Positions 47,957-57,951 are shown, counted from the first letter of the stretch. The stretch is 64,000 bases of DNA from Variovorax sp. IB41 (GCF_016405905.1 NZ_JAEFCB010000005.1:245325-309324), one strand, 5' to 3'. The notes: a model not told the origin generated them from the sequence alone. Made by a program: numbers and translations.

Positions 47957-48253
47957 ATGAGTGCATCCCAAAATCTTGAAGCAGCAGCCGAAGACATCGC
48001 AAGCGACGTGCGCGGCGTGCTGGCCAGCAAGGACCTGGATTCGGTTCCCCACATCAAGGCGCTGCGCCAGCGCATCGACACCAAGCTCGCCATCGCGCGC
48101 GAACTCGCCGCCGAGAAGAGCAAGCTCGCCGCCAAGAAGGCGCGCGAGGCGGCCTCCGCCACCAACGCCTACGCCCACGACGAACCTTGGCAGATCGCAG
48201 GCGCCGCACTGGCCGTCGGCGTGCTGGTGGGTCTGTTGCTTGGCCGCCGCTGA
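47957..48253 (+). CDS. DUF883 family protein (ElaB/YqjD-like)
   Basis: A 98-residue protein starting MSASQNLEAAAEDIASDVRGVLASKDLDSVPHIKALRQRIDTKLAIARELAAEKS. A long amphipathic helix is followed by DEPWQIAGAALAVGVLVGLLLGRR, the single C-terminal membrane anchor with GRR end typical of YqjD/ElaB. These tail-anchored proteins bind ribosomes at the membrane in stationary phase (known for E. coli YqjD). GGAGGAAAG lies 7 bases ahead of the ATG. The YqjE-like gene follows, as in E. coli yqjD-yqjE. Confidence 0.9.
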   Translation: MSASQNLEAAAEDIASDVRGVLASKDLDSVPHIKALRQRIDTKLAIARELAAEKSKLAAKKAREAASATNAYAHDEPWQIAGAALAVGVLVGLLLGRR

Positions 48254-48322
48254 TCGCGCTGACCCAAGCGCGCACTGCCGGACCGTTCGCTGCCGCTCGC
48301 TGAGCGGGGCCGGAGCATGCCG

Positions 48323-49042
48323 ATGAGGCTGCTCTCCCTGTTCGGACTGGGTGGCCGCATCCGCCAGTTGCGCATCGCCGCCGCCGAAGGCGCACTGGCC
48401 GCCGAAGACCGCGTGCAGCTGCTGCGCATGGCCTGGGAGGACGAGAAGCAGCGCCTGAAGCTGATGCTCGTCCTCGTGGTGGCCGTGCTCGGGCTGACCA
48501 CTGTCACGGTGGCCCTGCTCTCGATGGCGGTGGTGGTGCATTTCTGGGAAACGCCGTACCGCATCACGGCCGCATGGTCGGTGGCGGGCGTGTGGATCGT
48601 GCTCTGGCTGGCCGCCGCTGCCGGCTTGCTGCTGACCCTGCGCAATGCCTCCAACAGCTTCATTCCCGCACGCCAAGAGTTCGCGCGCGACTGGGCCTGG
48701 GCGCAGGACAGCTTCGGGATCGGCAAGGACCCCGAAGACGAGGAAGCCCCGCGTCCCCCGCGGCCGGCCACGCGCGAGGAATTGCTCGCGCGAATGGAGC
48801 GTCAGCGCGAGCGCATCGCAACCCTGCAGGGCGGTCGCGAGACGCAGCCGGCGGGCACCGCCGAGCGCGAGCGCGAGGCGCCTCCGCCGAACGAAACGGC
48901 CACGGCCGCCGCACTGCGGATCGCGCGGGCGCATCCGGTGGCCACCGGCGTCGTCGCCGCGGCCGCCATGGTGGTGATCCGCCCGAAGCGCCTGCTGCGC
49001 TGGGCGGCCGTCATCGCGCCGATCCTCTGGCGCATGCGCTGA
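48323..49042 (+). CDS. YqjE-like (phage holin superfamily III) protein fused to a YqjK-like C-terminus
   Basis: A 239-residue protein. Residues ~1-115 resemble YqjE: RIRQLRIAAAEGALAAEDRVQLLRMAWEDEKQRLKLMLVLVVAVLGLT, then two membrane helices (48-75, 85-110). Residues ~150-239 resemble YqjK: a coiled segment ATREELLARMERQRERIATLQGG and a last part ALRIARAHPVATGVVAAAAMVVIRPKRLLRWAAVIAPILWRMR. In E. coli yqjE and yqjK are separate adjacent genes; here they seem joined by a charged, Pro-rich linker. The ATG at 48323 is chosen because GGAG (48312-48315) is 7 bases away; the ATG at 48317 is too close. Role unknown. Confidence 0.75.
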   Translation: MRLLSLFGLGGRIRQLRIAAAEGALAAEDRVQLLRMAWEDEKQRLKLMLVLVVAVLGLTTVTVALLSMAVVVHFWETPYRITAAWSVAGVWIVLWLAAAAGLLLTLRNASNSFIPARQEFARDWAWAQDSFGIGKDPEDEEAPRPPRPATREELLARMERQRERIATLQGGRETQPAGTAEREREAPPPNETATAAALRIARAHPVATGVVAAAAMVVIRPKRLLRWAAVIAPILWRMR

Positions 49043-49060
49043 AGAGGAAGTGAAAAAGCC

Positions 49061-50137
49061 TCAGGCCTTGCTGCGATCGCGCAGCAGCGCCTGGGCCGCT
49101 TCGCGGACCAGGGCAGGGCCGCGATAGATCAGGCCGGTGTAGATCTGCACCACGTCCGCGCCCGCGGCGATCTTGGCCTTGGCATCGGCCCCGCTCAGGA
49201 TGCCGCCCACGCCGATGATCGGGAAGTCCTTTCCCAATGCCGCGCGCAGTTGCGCAATCACGCGGTTGCTCGCCTCGCGCACCGGTGCGCCCGAAAGGCC
49301 GCCGGCTTCATCGGCGTGCGGCAGGCCCGCCACCGCATCGCGCGACAGCGTGGTGTTGGTCGCTATCACGCCGTCCATCCGGTGACGCTGCAGCGTCGCG
49401 GCAATGACCGCGACCTGTGCTTCATCGAGGTCGGGCGCGATCTTCACGAACAGCGGCGAGCGCTTGCCGTGGCGCGCGGCCAGTGCCTCGCGCCGTTCGG
49501 CCACCGCGCCGAGCAGCGCATCGAGCGCCTCGTCGCTCTGCAGCGTGCGCAGGTTGGCCGTGTTGGGGCTCGAGATGTTGATCGTCACGTAGTCGGCATG
49601 CGGGTACACGCCGTCCAGGCACGCCAGGTAATCGTCCACCGCGCGCTCGATCGGCGTGGCGGCGTTCTTGCCGATGTTCAGGCCCAGCAGCATCGGCGTC
49701 TTGCCGCCGCCGCTCTTGCGAAAGCGCGCCTTCTGCACGTTGGCCAGGAACGCGTCGAGCCCTTCGTTGTTGAAGCCGAGCCGGTTGATCAGCGCATCGC
49801 GCTGCGGCAGGCGGAACATGCGCGGCCTGGGGTTGCCCGGCTGCGCTTTCGGTGTCACCGTGCCGACCTCGACGGAGCCGAAGCCCATGGCGGCAAAGGC
49901 ATCGATGCAGCGGGCGTTCTTGTCGAGACCGGCGGCCAAGCCCACGCGGTTCGGAAAGACCAAGCCGGCCAGCGTGACGGGATCGTCCACGCGCGGGGCG
50001 GCATAGGCGCAGGCCAGCGGCGTGTTCTGCGTGCGGGCCAGGCCGTCGAGGGTGATTTCGTGGGCGTGCTCGGGATCGAAACCGAACAGGAAAGGGCGGG
50101 CCAAGCCGTAGAGCGAAGAGGGCAGCAGCAGGGGCAT
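49061..50137 (-). CDS. pyrD: Dihydroorotate dehydrogenase (quinone), class 2
   Basis: A 358-residue flavoenzyme. The N-terminal membrane-binding helix pair ([30 protein letters not shown]) is typical of class 2. [45 protein letters not shown], the catalytic Ser in [11 protein letters not shown], and [34 protein letters not shown] follow. It oxidises dihydroorotate to orotate and reduces quinone (pyrimidine synthesis). The start at 50137 is preferred; the longer frame overlaps rpiA. It diverges from rpiA with a 40-base gap. Confidence 0.96.
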   Translation of the reverse strand: MPLLLPSSLYGLARPFLFGFDPEHAHEITLDGLARTQNTPLACAYAAPRVDDPVTLAGLVFPNRVGLAAGLDKNARCIDAFAAMGFGSVEVGTVTPKAQPGNPRPRMFRLPQRDALINRLGFNNEGLDAFLANVQKARFRKSGGGKTPMLLGLNIGKNAATPIERAVDDYLACLDGVYPHADYVTINISSPNTANLRTLQSDEALDALLGAVAERREALAARHGKRSPLFVKIAPDLDEAQVAVIAATLQRHRMDGVIATNTTLSRDAVAGLPHADEAGGLSGAPVREASNRVIAQLRAALGKDFPIIGVGGILSGADAKAKIAAGADVVQIYTGLIYRGPALVREAAQALLRDRSKA

Positions 50138-50177
50138 CGGATAATTCTCGACTTCAATGAGCCAAGGATTCTCCGCG

Positions 50178-50885
50178 ATGACCGCACCCGCCTCCCCATC
50201 CCCCGCCGTCCTGTCCCAGGACGAACTCAAGGCCCAGGTCGGCCGCGCCGCATTGGCCTACGTGGTCAAGGGCGAGATCGTCGGCGTCGGCACCGGCTCG
50301 ACGGTCAACAAGTTCATCGACGCGCTGGCCACGATCAAGGACGAGATCAAGGGCGCCGTCTCCAGCTCGGTGGCATCGACCGAGCGCCTGCGCGCGCTGG
50401 GCATTCCGGTGTTCGACAGCAACGAGGTGGAAGAGCTGGCCGTCTACATCGACGGCGCCGACGAAATCGATCACCGGGGCTTCATGGTCAAGGGCGGCGG
50501 CGCGGCGCTCACGCGCGAGAAGATCGTCGCGGCGCAGTCCAGGCGTTTCGTCTGCATCGCCGATGCGTCCAAGCTGGTCGAGACGCTCGGCGCTTTCCCT
50601 CTGCCGGTGGAAGTGATCCCGATGGCGGCGCGCCGCGTGATGCGCCAGTTCGCGGCCATGGGCGGCATCGCCCAGGTGCGCGAGAAGGACGGCCTGCCGC
50701 TGGTCACCGACAACGGCCAGCACATCGTCGATGTGACGGGCCTGCAGATCGCCGATCCGCTCGCGTTCGAATCCGAGGTGAGCCAGTGGCCGGGCGTGGT
50801 GACGGTCGGCGTCTTCGCGCACCAGAAGGCCGATGTGTGCCTGCTGGGCACCGCGACGGGCGTGAAGACGATGCAGTTCGCCTGA
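50178..50885 (+). CDS. rpiA: Ribose-5-phosphate isomerase A
   Basis: A 235-residue enzyme. The phosphate/substrate loop [16 protein letters not shown], the catalytic Asp region [29 protein letters not shown] and the end [13 protein letters not shown] are RpiA signatures. It interconverts ribose-5-phosphate and ribulose-5-phosphate. ATG 50178 has AAGGA nine bases upstream; the ATG at 50157 has no ribosome site. Confidence 0.96.
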   Translation: MTAPASPSPAVLSQDELKAQVGRAALAYVVKGEIVGVGTGSTVNKFIDALATIKDEIKGAVSSSVASTERLRALGIPVFDSNEVEELAVYIDGADEIDHRGFMVKGGGAALTREKIVAAQSRRFVCIADASKLVETLGAFPLPVEVIPMAARRVMRQFAAMGGIAQVREKDGLPLVTDNGQHIVDVTGLQIADPLAFESEVSQWPGVVTVGVFAHQKADVCLLGTATGVKTMQFA

Positions 50886-50904
50886 AGCGGCGAGCCGCCC
50901 GGCG

Positions 50905-51558
50905 TCAGAACTTGATGCCGGCCGGGTTGCCAGCGCCCGGATCGCTCGGTGCGGCGGGCGGTGGCGCGGTTTGTGCGGGTTGTGCGGCGGGTGCAGCAGC
51001 GCGCGGTGCGGGCGCCGCTTGCTGCGCGGCGACCAGGGGCCGGGCCGGCGCATTGCGGTAGCCGGCGGGCAGGCTATTGCTCTTGGGGTACCCGGCCGCG
51101 TCGAGGTACTGCGACCATTCGGTATCCCCGTAGCCCTTGAGCTGCTGCGTGCCGATGGTGAGCAGCGGCAGCGAGCTCTGGCTGCTCAGGCGCTGCAGCG
51201 CCTCGATCTCTTCATTGCTCTTGACCGTGCGCTCGTCGAACGGAATGCCGCGCGTGGTGAGCAGCGTGCGGGCCGCGCTGCAGGGCGCGCAGTCTTCGCT
51301 GGTGTACAGCGTGACGGGATAGCGCTGTGCCACCTGCCGCAGTTCGTAGGGCAGCCCCGCCGTATTGGCCGGTGAGCTGGCGCCTTGGGGCGGCGCTGCC
51401 GGCTCGGTGCTGGCGGCGGGCGCGCGGTCCGAGAAAGTGACCTTGCCGTTCTTGTCGACGTTGCGATAGATCGGCTGGGCCATCGCGCCTGCGGCGAGGA
51501 GCAGCAAGGCGAGGCCGGTCAGGCGACGCGACGGGAATTTGTAAGACGTCAGATACAT
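50905..51558 (-). CDS. Secreted DUF4124 + glutaredoxin-like protein
   Basis: A 217-residue protein. A signal peptide (core LTGLALLLLAAGAMAQ, cleavage near residue 27) is followed by a DUF4124 segment (IYRNVDKNGKVTFSDRAP). A glutaredoxin-type thioredoxin fold then begins YPVTLYTSEDCAPCSAARTLLTTRGIPFDERTV with a CAPC active site, and SLPLLTIGTQQLKGYGDTEW follows. The C-terminal ~45 residues are Pro/Ala-rich. It is probably a periplasmic thiol-redox protein. It lies 30 bases upstream of nothing else on its strand except oligopeptidase A, which precedes it with a 30-base gap, so they may share a transcript. Confidence 0.82.
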   Translation of the reverse strand: MYLTSYKFPSRRLTGLALLLLAAGAMAQPIYRNVDKNGKVTFSDRAPAASTEPAAPPQGASSPANTAGLPYELRQVAQRYPVTLYTSEDCAPCSAARTLLTTRGIPFDERTVKSNEEIEALQRLSSQSSLPLLTIGTQQLKGYGDTEWSQYLDAAGYPKSNSLPAGYRNAPARPLVAAQQAAPAPRAAAPAAQPAQTAPPPAAPSDPGAGNPAGIKF

Positions 51559-51588
51559 GTCCCGAGTATCGCAAGCTTCAGCGCCGCA

Positions 51589-53637
51589 TCAAGCGGGCTG
51601 GGCCTCGGCCATGCCCTGGTGTCGCAGCAATGCATCAAGCTGGGGCTCACGGCCGCGGAAAGCCTTGAACGAATCCATGGCGCTGCGGCTGCCGCCGGCC
51701 TCCAGGATCGCCTGGCGGTATTTGCGGCCCGTCTCGATGTTCGGCTCGCCGTCGGCGCCCACGGTTTCCTCGAAGGCCGCGTAGGCGTCGGCGCTCAACA
51801 CCTCGGCCCACTTGTAGCTGTAGTAGCCGGCCGCGTAGCCGCCCGAGAAGATGTGACTGAAGGTGTTCGGCGTGCGGCTGAACGGCGGCGAAGGCATCAC
51901 CGCCACCTCGCTGCGCACCTTGCCCAGCAGCGCCATCACGTCGCCGGGCTTCGCGGCGGCCGCGTGGTACTCGGTGTGCAGCAGCATGTCGAACAGCGAG
52001 AACTCGATCTGGCGCAGCGTCTGCAGGCCGCTCTGGAAGTTCTTGGCGGCGGTCATCTTGTCGAAGAGGGCGCGCGGCAGCGGCTCGCCGGTGTCCACGT
52101 GGGCCGTCATGTGGCTGAGCACATCCCACTCCCAGCAGAAGTTCTCCATGAACTGGCTCGGGAGTTCCACCGCGTCCCACTCCACGCCGCTGATGCCCGA
52201 AACATCACGCTCGTTCACCTGCGTGAGCATGTGGTGCAGGCCGTGGCCGAATTCGTGGAAGAGCGTGGTCACGTCGTCGTGCGTGAGGAGCGGCGGCTTG
52301 CCGTCGACACCGCTTGCGAAATTGCAGACCAGCTGCGCGACCGGCGTCTGCAGCACGCCGTCGTCGGGGCGCAGCCACCGGGCGCGCACGTCGTCCATCC
52401 AGGCGCCGCCGCGCTTGGCGGCGCGGGCGGAGGGGTCCAGGTAGAACTGCCCGACCTTCTGGCCGGCCCGCTCGATGCGGTAGAACTCCACGCTCGGGTG
52501 CCACGTCGGCGCGCTGTCGCGGCGGATCGACACCTCGAACAGCGTCTCGACGATCTTGAAAAGGCCCGCCATCACCTTCGGCGCGGGGAAATACTGCTTC
52601 ACTTCCTGCTCGCTGAAGGCATAGCGCGCTTCCTTGAGCTTCTCGCCGATGTAGCTCCAGTCCCAGGGCTGCGGATCGGTGATGCTCAATTGCTCGGCGG
52701 CAAAGGCGCGCAGGTCGGCGAGATCGCGTTCGCCATACGGCTTGGCCTTGGTCGCCAGATCGCGCAGGAACTTGACGACCTGCTCGGGCGATTCGGCCAT
52801 CTTCGGCACGACCGAGAGTTCGCCGAAATTCCTGTAGCCCAGGAGCTTGGCCTCTTCTTCGCGCAGCGCGAGGATCTCGGTGATCAGTGCGGTGTTGTCG
52901 AAGGCCGCGTCGCCGAATTCGCTGGCGCGCGTGACGTAGGCGCGGTAGAGCGTTTCGCGCAAGGCGCTGCTCTTGGCGAACTGCATCACCGGCAGGTAGC
53001 ACGGCATCTTGAGCGTGAGCTTGTAGCCGTCCTTGCCGTCGGCCTCGGCGGCGGAGCGCGCGGCGCTCACCACGTCTTCGGGCACGCCGTCGAGCTCGCC
53101 CAGCTTGGCGTAGTAGGCGAAGGCGTCGGTCGCGTCGAGCGCGTTCTCGCTGAACTTCTGGCTCAGCTCGGCTTGGCGTTCCTGGATGTCGGCGAAGCGC
53201 TTCTTGGCGTCGCCCTGCAGCTCGGCGCCGCCCAGCACGAAGTTGCGCACGGCGTTGCGGTGCGCCTGGCGCTGCTCGGCGTTGAGCGTGGCGACGTCGA
53301 TGGCCTTGTACTTGGCGTAGAGCCGCTCGTCGGAGCCCAGGCGGGTCCAGAACGCGGTGACGCGCGGCATCGCCTCGTTGTAGGCGGCGCGCAGCTCGGG
53401 CGTGTCGGCCACGGCGTTGAGGTGGCCGACGGCGCCCCAGGCGCGGCTGAAGCGCTCGGAAGCCACGTCCAGCACCTTCGAGATCGCGTTCCAGTCGGCG
53501 GGGAATTCGGGCGCCGTCACGGCCTGCAGCGCGGCCTCGGCGTCGGCCAGCAGCGTGTCCACGGCGGGCGCCACGTGCTCGGGCCTGATGCGATCGAACA
53601 GCGGGAGGTCGTTGAAGTCCAGGAGCGGGTTGGTCAT
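51589..53637 (-). CDS. prlC: Oligopeptidase A (M3 family zinc metallopeptidase)
   Basis: A 682-residue cytosolic peptidase. The zinc motif HEFGH is at about 461-465 (LFHEFGHGLHHML) and the third ligand Glu lies in WDAVELPSQFMENF. The start TNPLLDFNDLPLFDRIRPEHVAPAV is the OpdA/PrlC N-terminus. It degrades short peptides, including cleaved signal peptides. The ATG at 53637 fits the family; the upstream in-frame stretch crosses the interspersed repeat. folD lies upstream on the same strand. Confidence 0.96.
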   Translation of the reverse strand: MTNPLLDFNDLPLFDRIRPEHVAPAVDTLLADAEAALQAVTAPEFPADWNAISKVLDVASERFSRAWGAVGHLNAVADTPELRAAYNEAMPRVTAFWTRLGSDERLYAKYKAIDVATLNAEQRQAHRNAVRNFVLGGAELQGDAKKRFADIQERQAELSQKFSENALDATDAFAYYAKLGELDGVPEDVVSAARSAAEADGKDGYKLTLKMPCYLPVMQFAKSSALRETLYRAYVTRASEFGDAAFDNTALITEILALREEEAKLLGYRNFGELSVVPKMAESPEQVVKFLRDLATKAKPYGERDLADLRAFAAEQLSITDPQPWDWSYIGEKLKEARYAFSEQEVKQYFPAPKVMAGLFKIVETLFEVSIRRDSAPTWHPSVEFYRIERAGQKVGQFYLDPSARAAKRGGAWMDDVRARWLRPDDGVLQTPVAQLVCNFASGVDGKPPLLTHDDVTTLFHEFGHGLHHMLTQVNERDVSGISGVEWDAVELPSQFMENFCWEWDVLSHMTAHVDTGEPLPRALFDKMTAAKNFQSGLQTLRQIEFSLFDMLLHTEYHAAAAKPGDVMALLGKVRSEVAVMPSPPFSRTPNTFSHIFSGGYAAGYYSYKWAEVLSADAYAAFEETVGADGEPNIETGRKYRQAILEAGGSRSAMDSFKAFRGREPQLDALLRHQGMAEAQPA

Positions 53638-53689
53638 GTGAGATTTCCAGGTCGAGCGTAGCGAGGCCGTTTCGGGAACCACCGTGGAA

Positions 53690-53765
53690 CCGGCTTTGCC
53701 GGGCCACCGGTGGTGCCCCTTGAGGGGGAGGCGGCTACACGCAGTGAGCAAGCAACGGGGTGGTT
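53690..53765 (+). repeat. Comamonadaceae-type interspersed repeat, copy B
   Basis: GCCGGGCCACC, a CCCC-TTGA-GGGG stem, GGCGGC, ACACGCAGTG, then GCAACGGGG. The blocks occur in the same order as in copy A (44549-44623). It lies between folD and prlC. Confidence 0.55.
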
Positions 53766-53766
53766 C

Positions 53767-54618
53767 TTATCTTGCGGCGCGTTCGGCGGCTTCAAGGGTG
53801 TTGGCGAGCAGCATGGCGCGGGTCATCGGGCCGACGCCGCCGGGCACGGGGGTGATCCAGCCGGCCACTTCCTTCACGGCGTCGAAATCGACATCGCCCG
53901 CGAGCTTGCCGTCAGCCTTGCGGTTCATGCCGACGTCGATGACGACCGCGCCGGGCTTGACCATGTCGGCCGTGAGCAGGTTGAGCTTGCCGACCGCGGC
54001 GACGATCACGTCGGCCTGCCGCGTGATGGCGCCCAGGTCTTGCGTGGCGCTGTGGCAGATGGTCACGGTGGCGCTCTCGGCCAGCAGCATCATGGCCATG
54101 GGCTTGCCCACGATGTTGCTGCGGCCGATGACCACCGCGTGCTTGCCGCGCAGGTCGTAGCCGATGGCTTCGAGCATCTTCATGCAGCCGTGCGGCGTGC
54201 AGGGCCAGAAGCCGGGGGCGCCGGTCATCAGCGCGCCGGCGCTGGCGACGTGGAAGCCGTCCACGTCCTTGGCGGGCGAGATGGTCTCGATGACCTTCTG
54301 GCTGTCCATGTGCTTGGGAAGCGGCAACTGCACCAGGATGCCGTGCACCTTCGGGTCGTCGTTGAGCGCGCGGACGCGGGCCAGCAGGTCGGCCTCGGTC
54401 ATGTCGGCGGGGTAGGTCTCCAGCGTGGCTTCCAGGCCCGTCTGCGTGCTGTCGTTGACCTTGTGCTTCGTGTAGACCTGGCTGGCCGGGTCTTCGCCCA
54501 CGAGGATGATGGAAAGAGCCGGGTTCACGCCACGGGCCTTGAGTGCGGCGGTACGGCCTGCGACTTCGGCGCGGATGGTTTTGGCGAGGGCGTTGCCGTC
54601 GATCAGTTGGGCGGTCAT
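53767..54618 (-). CDS. folD: Bifunctional methylene-THF dehydrogenase / methenyl-THF cyclohydrolase
   Basis: A 283-residue Fol[24 protein letters not shown] contains the catalytic Tyr and Lys of the family (Y-x-x-x-K). [25 protein letters not shown], the NADP loop [17 protein letters not shown] and the end [19 protein letters not shown] are all intact. It makes formyl-THF from methylene-THF. It starts after the terminator of the two-component genes, so it has its own promoter. Confidence 0.97.
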   Translation of the reverse strand: MTAQLIDGNALAKTIRAEVAGRTAALKARGVNPALSIILVGEDPASQVYTKHKVNDSTQTGLEATLETYPADMTEADLLARVRALNDDPKVHGILVQLPLPKHMDSQKVIETISPAKDVDGFHVASAGALMTGAPGFWPCTPHGCMKMLEAIGYDLRGKHAVVIGRSNIVGKPMAMMLLAESATVTICHSATQDLGAITRQADVIVAAVGKLNLLTADMVKPGAVVIDVGMNRKADGKLAGDVDFDAVKEVAGWITPVPGGVGPMTRAMLLANTLEAAERAAR

Positions 54619-54636
54619 CGGTTTCGATTTTCCAAG

Positions 54637-54661
54637 TAAAAACGCCCGCTTGCGCAGGCGT
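54637..54661 (-). terminator. Intrinsic terminator after the two-component operon
   Basis: On the minus strand: ACGCCTGC, tetraloop GCAA, GCGGGCGT, then TTTTA. The 8-bp stem has one G-T pair. It lies 34 bases after the response regulator stop and just before folD. Confidence 0.8.
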
Positions 54662-54694
54662 GGGGGATATGCATCGCTATCGGGGAAATAGCGT

Positions 54695-55327
54695 CTAGGC
54701 CTTGGCCGCGGGGGCCGCCTGTCCGAGCGCGATTTTCAGCAGATCGGCCACGGTGTTGGCGTTGAGCTTTTCCATGATGTTGGCGCGGTGCGCTTCCACC
54801 GTCTTGATGCTGATGCCCAGGTCGTCGGCGATCTGCTTGTTCAGGCGGCCGGCGACGATGCGCTCGAGCACCTGCGCCTCGCGGCCGGTGAGCTTGGACA
54901 GCAGCGCGTCGCGGCTGGCCGACTGCTGGTGCTGCGTGAAGGCGCCGCGCGCGTGTTCGAGCATGCGCTCGACCAGCGTGACGAGCTCTTCGTCGTTGAA
55001 GGGCTTCTGGATGAAATCCATTGCGCCCTTCTTCATGCTGTCCACCGCCATCGGCACGTCGCCGTGGCCGGTGATGACCACGATCGGAAGCGGGGAGCGC
55101 CGCTCGATCAGCCGATCCTGCAATTCGAGGCCGGTCATGCCGGCCATGCGGATGTCGACGATCAAACAGGCGACTTCGCGCGGGTCGTATCGGGAGAGAA
55201 AGGATTCGGCGGAATCGAAACAGCGGACTCTGTAGTCCTTGCCTTCGAGCAGCCATTGCAGCGAATCGCGTACGGCTTCGTCGTCGTCGACGACATAGAC
55301 CGTGCCCTTCTTCGGAATCAAACTCAT
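54695..55327 (-). CDS. LuxR-type response regulator (FixJ family)
   Basis: A 210-residue regulator. The receiver ([19 protein letters not shown]) has Asp58 ([17 protein letters not shown]) and Lys in FIQKPF. A LuxR HTH ([43 protein letters not shown]) spans about 145-195. It is paired with the kinase upstream, whose stop overlaps its start by ATGA. The FixJ/TtrR likeness suggests a regulator of energy metabolism; the divergent neighbour is the pyruvate dehydrogenase operon, a possible target (inference). Confidence 0.92.
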   Translation of the reverse strand: MSLIPKKGTVYVVDDDEAVRDSLQWLLEGKDYRVRCFDSAESFLSRYDPREVACLIVDIRMAGMTGLELQDRLIERRSPLPIVVITGHGDVPMAVDSMKKGAMDFIQKPFNDEELVTLVERMLEHARGAFTQHQQSASRDALLSKLTGREAQVLERIVAGRLNKQIADDLGISIKTVEAHRANIMEKLNANTVADLLKIALGQAAPAAKA

Positions 55328-57864
55328 GCAGGTACCTTTGCCTCGTCGCTAGCTACGGAACTGATAGCGTCCAACACCGGAATCCAGAAGGAAAAACGGC
55401 ATCCGATCACATCCGGGCCATTGTAGATGTTCTCCGCCTGCATCCGGCCGCGGTGCGACTCCACAATCGTGCGACATAAATTCAGCCCGATGCCCATGCC
55501 TTCGGGCTTGGTGGAGAAGAAGGCTTCGTACAGCCGGTCCATCACTTCGGGCGAGAGGCCCTTGCCCGTGTCCTGCACCGAGAACTCGATGGCGTTCTGC
55601 CCCTCGATGGTCTTGGGCAGCACGCGCAACTCGACGCTGCGGCGCGCGAGCGGCCGGTCTGCGAGGTCGATGGATTCGGCCGCGTTCTTCAGCAAATTGA
55701 CCATCACCTGCTCGATCAGGATCGGATCGACCCGCACCACCGGCAGCCGCGCGGCCACGTAGTGGTTCAGGCGCACATTGCGCCGGCGCAGCTCGATGCC
55801 CGCGAGCTCGACCGCTTCGCTCACCATGGTGGCCACGTCGGCCGGCGTGCGGTTCGGCTCGCTGCGCTTCACGAAGGAGCGGATGCGCTGGATGATCTGG
55901 CCCGCGCGCTGGGCTTGCTTGGAGGTCTTCTCCAGCGCGGCAAGCAGCGCCTCGGTGTCGATCGTCTGCCCCTTGATGCGCGACATCATCCCGTTGCAGT
56001 AGTTGGTGATGGCGGTGAGCGGTTGGTTGAGTTCATGCGCGACGCTCGACGCCATTTCGCCCATCGTGATGAGGCGGCTCGCAGCCTGGGCCTTGTCGGC
56101 CTGCGCGGCGGCTTGCTCTTCGGCATCGCGGCGCGGCGTGATGTCGGTGGCGATCACGAGTTGCGCGAGGCGCCCGTCCACCCACGTCAGGTAGCGCGAG
56201 CGCACTTCGAGCCACTTGCCCAGGTGCGGCACGAAGATTTCGTTGTTCGCGGCTTGTGCGGCAGTGAGCGTGTCGATCGGCAGGCCGGCATACGGGTCCA
56301 CGTCGTCCAGGCCCTCGTCGTGCGCGTTCGATGCCGGCACGCCGGCCTGCGCCACCATGCCCAGATGGCCCACGGTGTCCGAGCCGAACCAGAGGCGATA
56401 CAGCTTGTTCGCGAACAGCAGCTCCTCGCTGCCGATGGGCGCGACCGACACAGCTGCGTCGAGCGCTTCGAGCACCGTGGTGAAGCGCTCGTAAGACGCC
56501 GACAGCTGTTCGCGGATGCGCGTGGGCTCGGTGATGTCGGTCATCGACGTCATCCAGCCGGTCTGGTGGCCGCGCGCGTCGATCAGCGGAGAGACGTAGA
56601 GCCGCGCATTGAACACGCTGCCGTTCTTGCGCTTCACGCGCACCTGGAAGCCGCCGGGCAGGGCGCGCCCGTGCAGCTCTTCTTCGAGCCGCTCGTTCAT
56701 CACTTCGCGGTCGGATTCGAGCCAGTAGGGGAAGGGCGGCGACTGGCCGACCAGTTCGGCTTCGCTCCAGCCGGTCATTGCGCAGAACGCGGCGTTCACG
56801 TAGGTGATGCGGCCCTGCAGGTCGAGCACGCGCATGCCGGTCAGCATGGAGTTTTCCATCGCGCGGCGGAAGTTGGTTTCGGCGACCAGCCGCTGCTGCG
56901 CCTGCAGGCGCCGGCGCGTGTGGCGCCAGGTGCCGATCAGCATCCAGCTGGTGAGAACGCTGAGCGCGCAGACCAGCCAGAAGAGGCCGTTGCCCACCAC
57001 GCCCTGCGAGGTGCGGTAGGCCTGCGCGCGCAGCAGCAGCGCATTGCCGACGGGCGACACGGGCACTTCGTATTCGTTGGTTCGCTCGGACCACGGCAGC
57101 AGCCGCGTGCCGCTGTCCTTCAGGTTGGCCGTGTTGCCGGCGATGACGTTGCCCTTGGCGTCCAGCAGCGAGACCGCATAGCGCGCCTGCACCTCGGAGG
57201 GCATGCCGTAGCGCAGCAGCCCGTCGACCGAAAACTCGCCGAGCACGACGCCCGCGAACAGGCCCTGGTCGAAAAGAGGGATGTGAAGCTGCAGCATCGC
57301 GGCCGGATCGCCGCCGGCCACCGGCTGTGAATACACCGGCTGGCGCAGCTCGCGCGCCAGCGCGTAGTTGCTCTCGATGTCGCCAGGCCGCAGCACGTCG
57401 CCGATCAGGTGCTGCTGCGCGGGGTGCACGCTGGGCGCGGCATAGCCGGCCTTGAAGCGGCGGCGGTCGTCGATCCAGGTGATGGTCTGCAGCTCGGGGA
57501 ACTGGCTCACCAGCGATTCGGCGCGGCTCGTGAATTCGGTCGGATCGATCTCGCGGTTGGAGGCATCGCGCGCGATGCGCATCAGCTGCTCCTGGCGCTC
57601 CAGGAGGCGCAGGCGCATACGCTGCTGCGCGTATTCGACGTCGCGGCGCACCGACTCCTGCTCGCGCTCGACCTCCTCGGTGCGCAGGTACCAGAAGGCG
57701 GAAACGATGGCGGCGAGGAACAGCAGCACGGCGGCCATCGGCGCCAGCATGGCGACCGCGTCCTGCAGCACGGGCGTTTGCCGACGCCACCAGCGGCGCC
57801 ACCAGGACAGCGGCGAGGCATTCACGGCACTGCGGGCAACCGCCAGCGGAGAGGAAAAAGGCAT
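55324..57864 (-). CDS. PAS-domain sensor histidine kinase (FixL/DctB-like)
   Basis: An 846-residue membrane kinase. TM1 is at about 38-60, a ~230-residue periplasmic sensor follows, TM2 is at about 293-312, PAS domain 1 at ~330-450 (ENSMLTGMRVLDLQGRITYVNAAFCAMTGWSEAELVG) and a second PAS at ~460-580. The HisKA domain has His610 in SSVAHELNQPLTAITNYCNGM, and HATPase has LLKNAAESI, DTGKGLSPEVM and GMGIGLNLCRTIVE. The HELNQPL motif groups it with FixL/TodS-type kinases. It phosphorylates the co-transcribed FixJ-like regulator. The ligand is unknown. Confidence 0.93.
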   Translation of the reverse strand: MPFSSPLAVARSAVNASPLSWWRRWWRRQTPVLQDAVAMLAPMAAVLLFLAAIVSAFWYLRTEEVEREQESVRRDVEYAQQRMRLRLLERQEQLMRIARDASNREIDPTEFTSRAESLVSQFPELQTITWIDDRRRFKAGYAAPSVHPAQQHLIGDVLRPGDIESNYALARELRQPVYSQPVAGGDPAAMLQLHIPLFDQGLFAGVVLGEFSVDGLLRYGMPSEVQARYAVSLLDAKGNVIAGNTANLKDSGTRLLPWSERTNEYEVPVSPVGNALLLRAQAYRTSQGVVGNGLFWLVCALSVLTSWMLIGTWRHTRRRLQAQQRLVAETNFRRAMENSMLTGMRVLDLQGRITYVNAAFCAMTGWSEAELVGQSPPFPYWLESDREVMNERLEEELHGRALPGGFQVRVKRKNGSVFNARLYVSPLIDARGHQTGWMTSMTDITEPTRIREQLSASYERFTTVLEALDAAVSVAPIGSEELLFANKLYRLWFGSDTVGHLGMVAQAGVPASNAHDEGLDDVDPYAGLPIDTLTAAQAANNEIFVPHLGKWLEVRSRYLTWVDGRLAQLVIATDITPRRDAEEQAAAQADKAQAASRLITMGEMASSVAHELNQPLTAITNYCNGMMSRIKGQTIDTEALLAALEKTSKQAQRAGQIIQRIRSFVKRSEPNRTPADVATMVSEAVELAGIELRRRNVRLNHYVAARLPVVRVDPILIEQVMVNLLKNAAESIDLADRPLARRSVELRVLPKTIEGQNAIEFSVQDTGKGLSPEVMDRLYEAFFSTKPEGMGIGLNLCRTIVESHRGRMQAENIYNGPDVIGCRFSFWIPVLDAISSVASDEAKVPA

Positions 57865-57951
57865 CGCGCGAGTTTAGGGGATGCCCCTCGGGAAACGTCG
57901 GAAAAGCGCCAGTGTCATTGATTCCGTCGCGGTTGGGTCCTGCCAAGAAAA

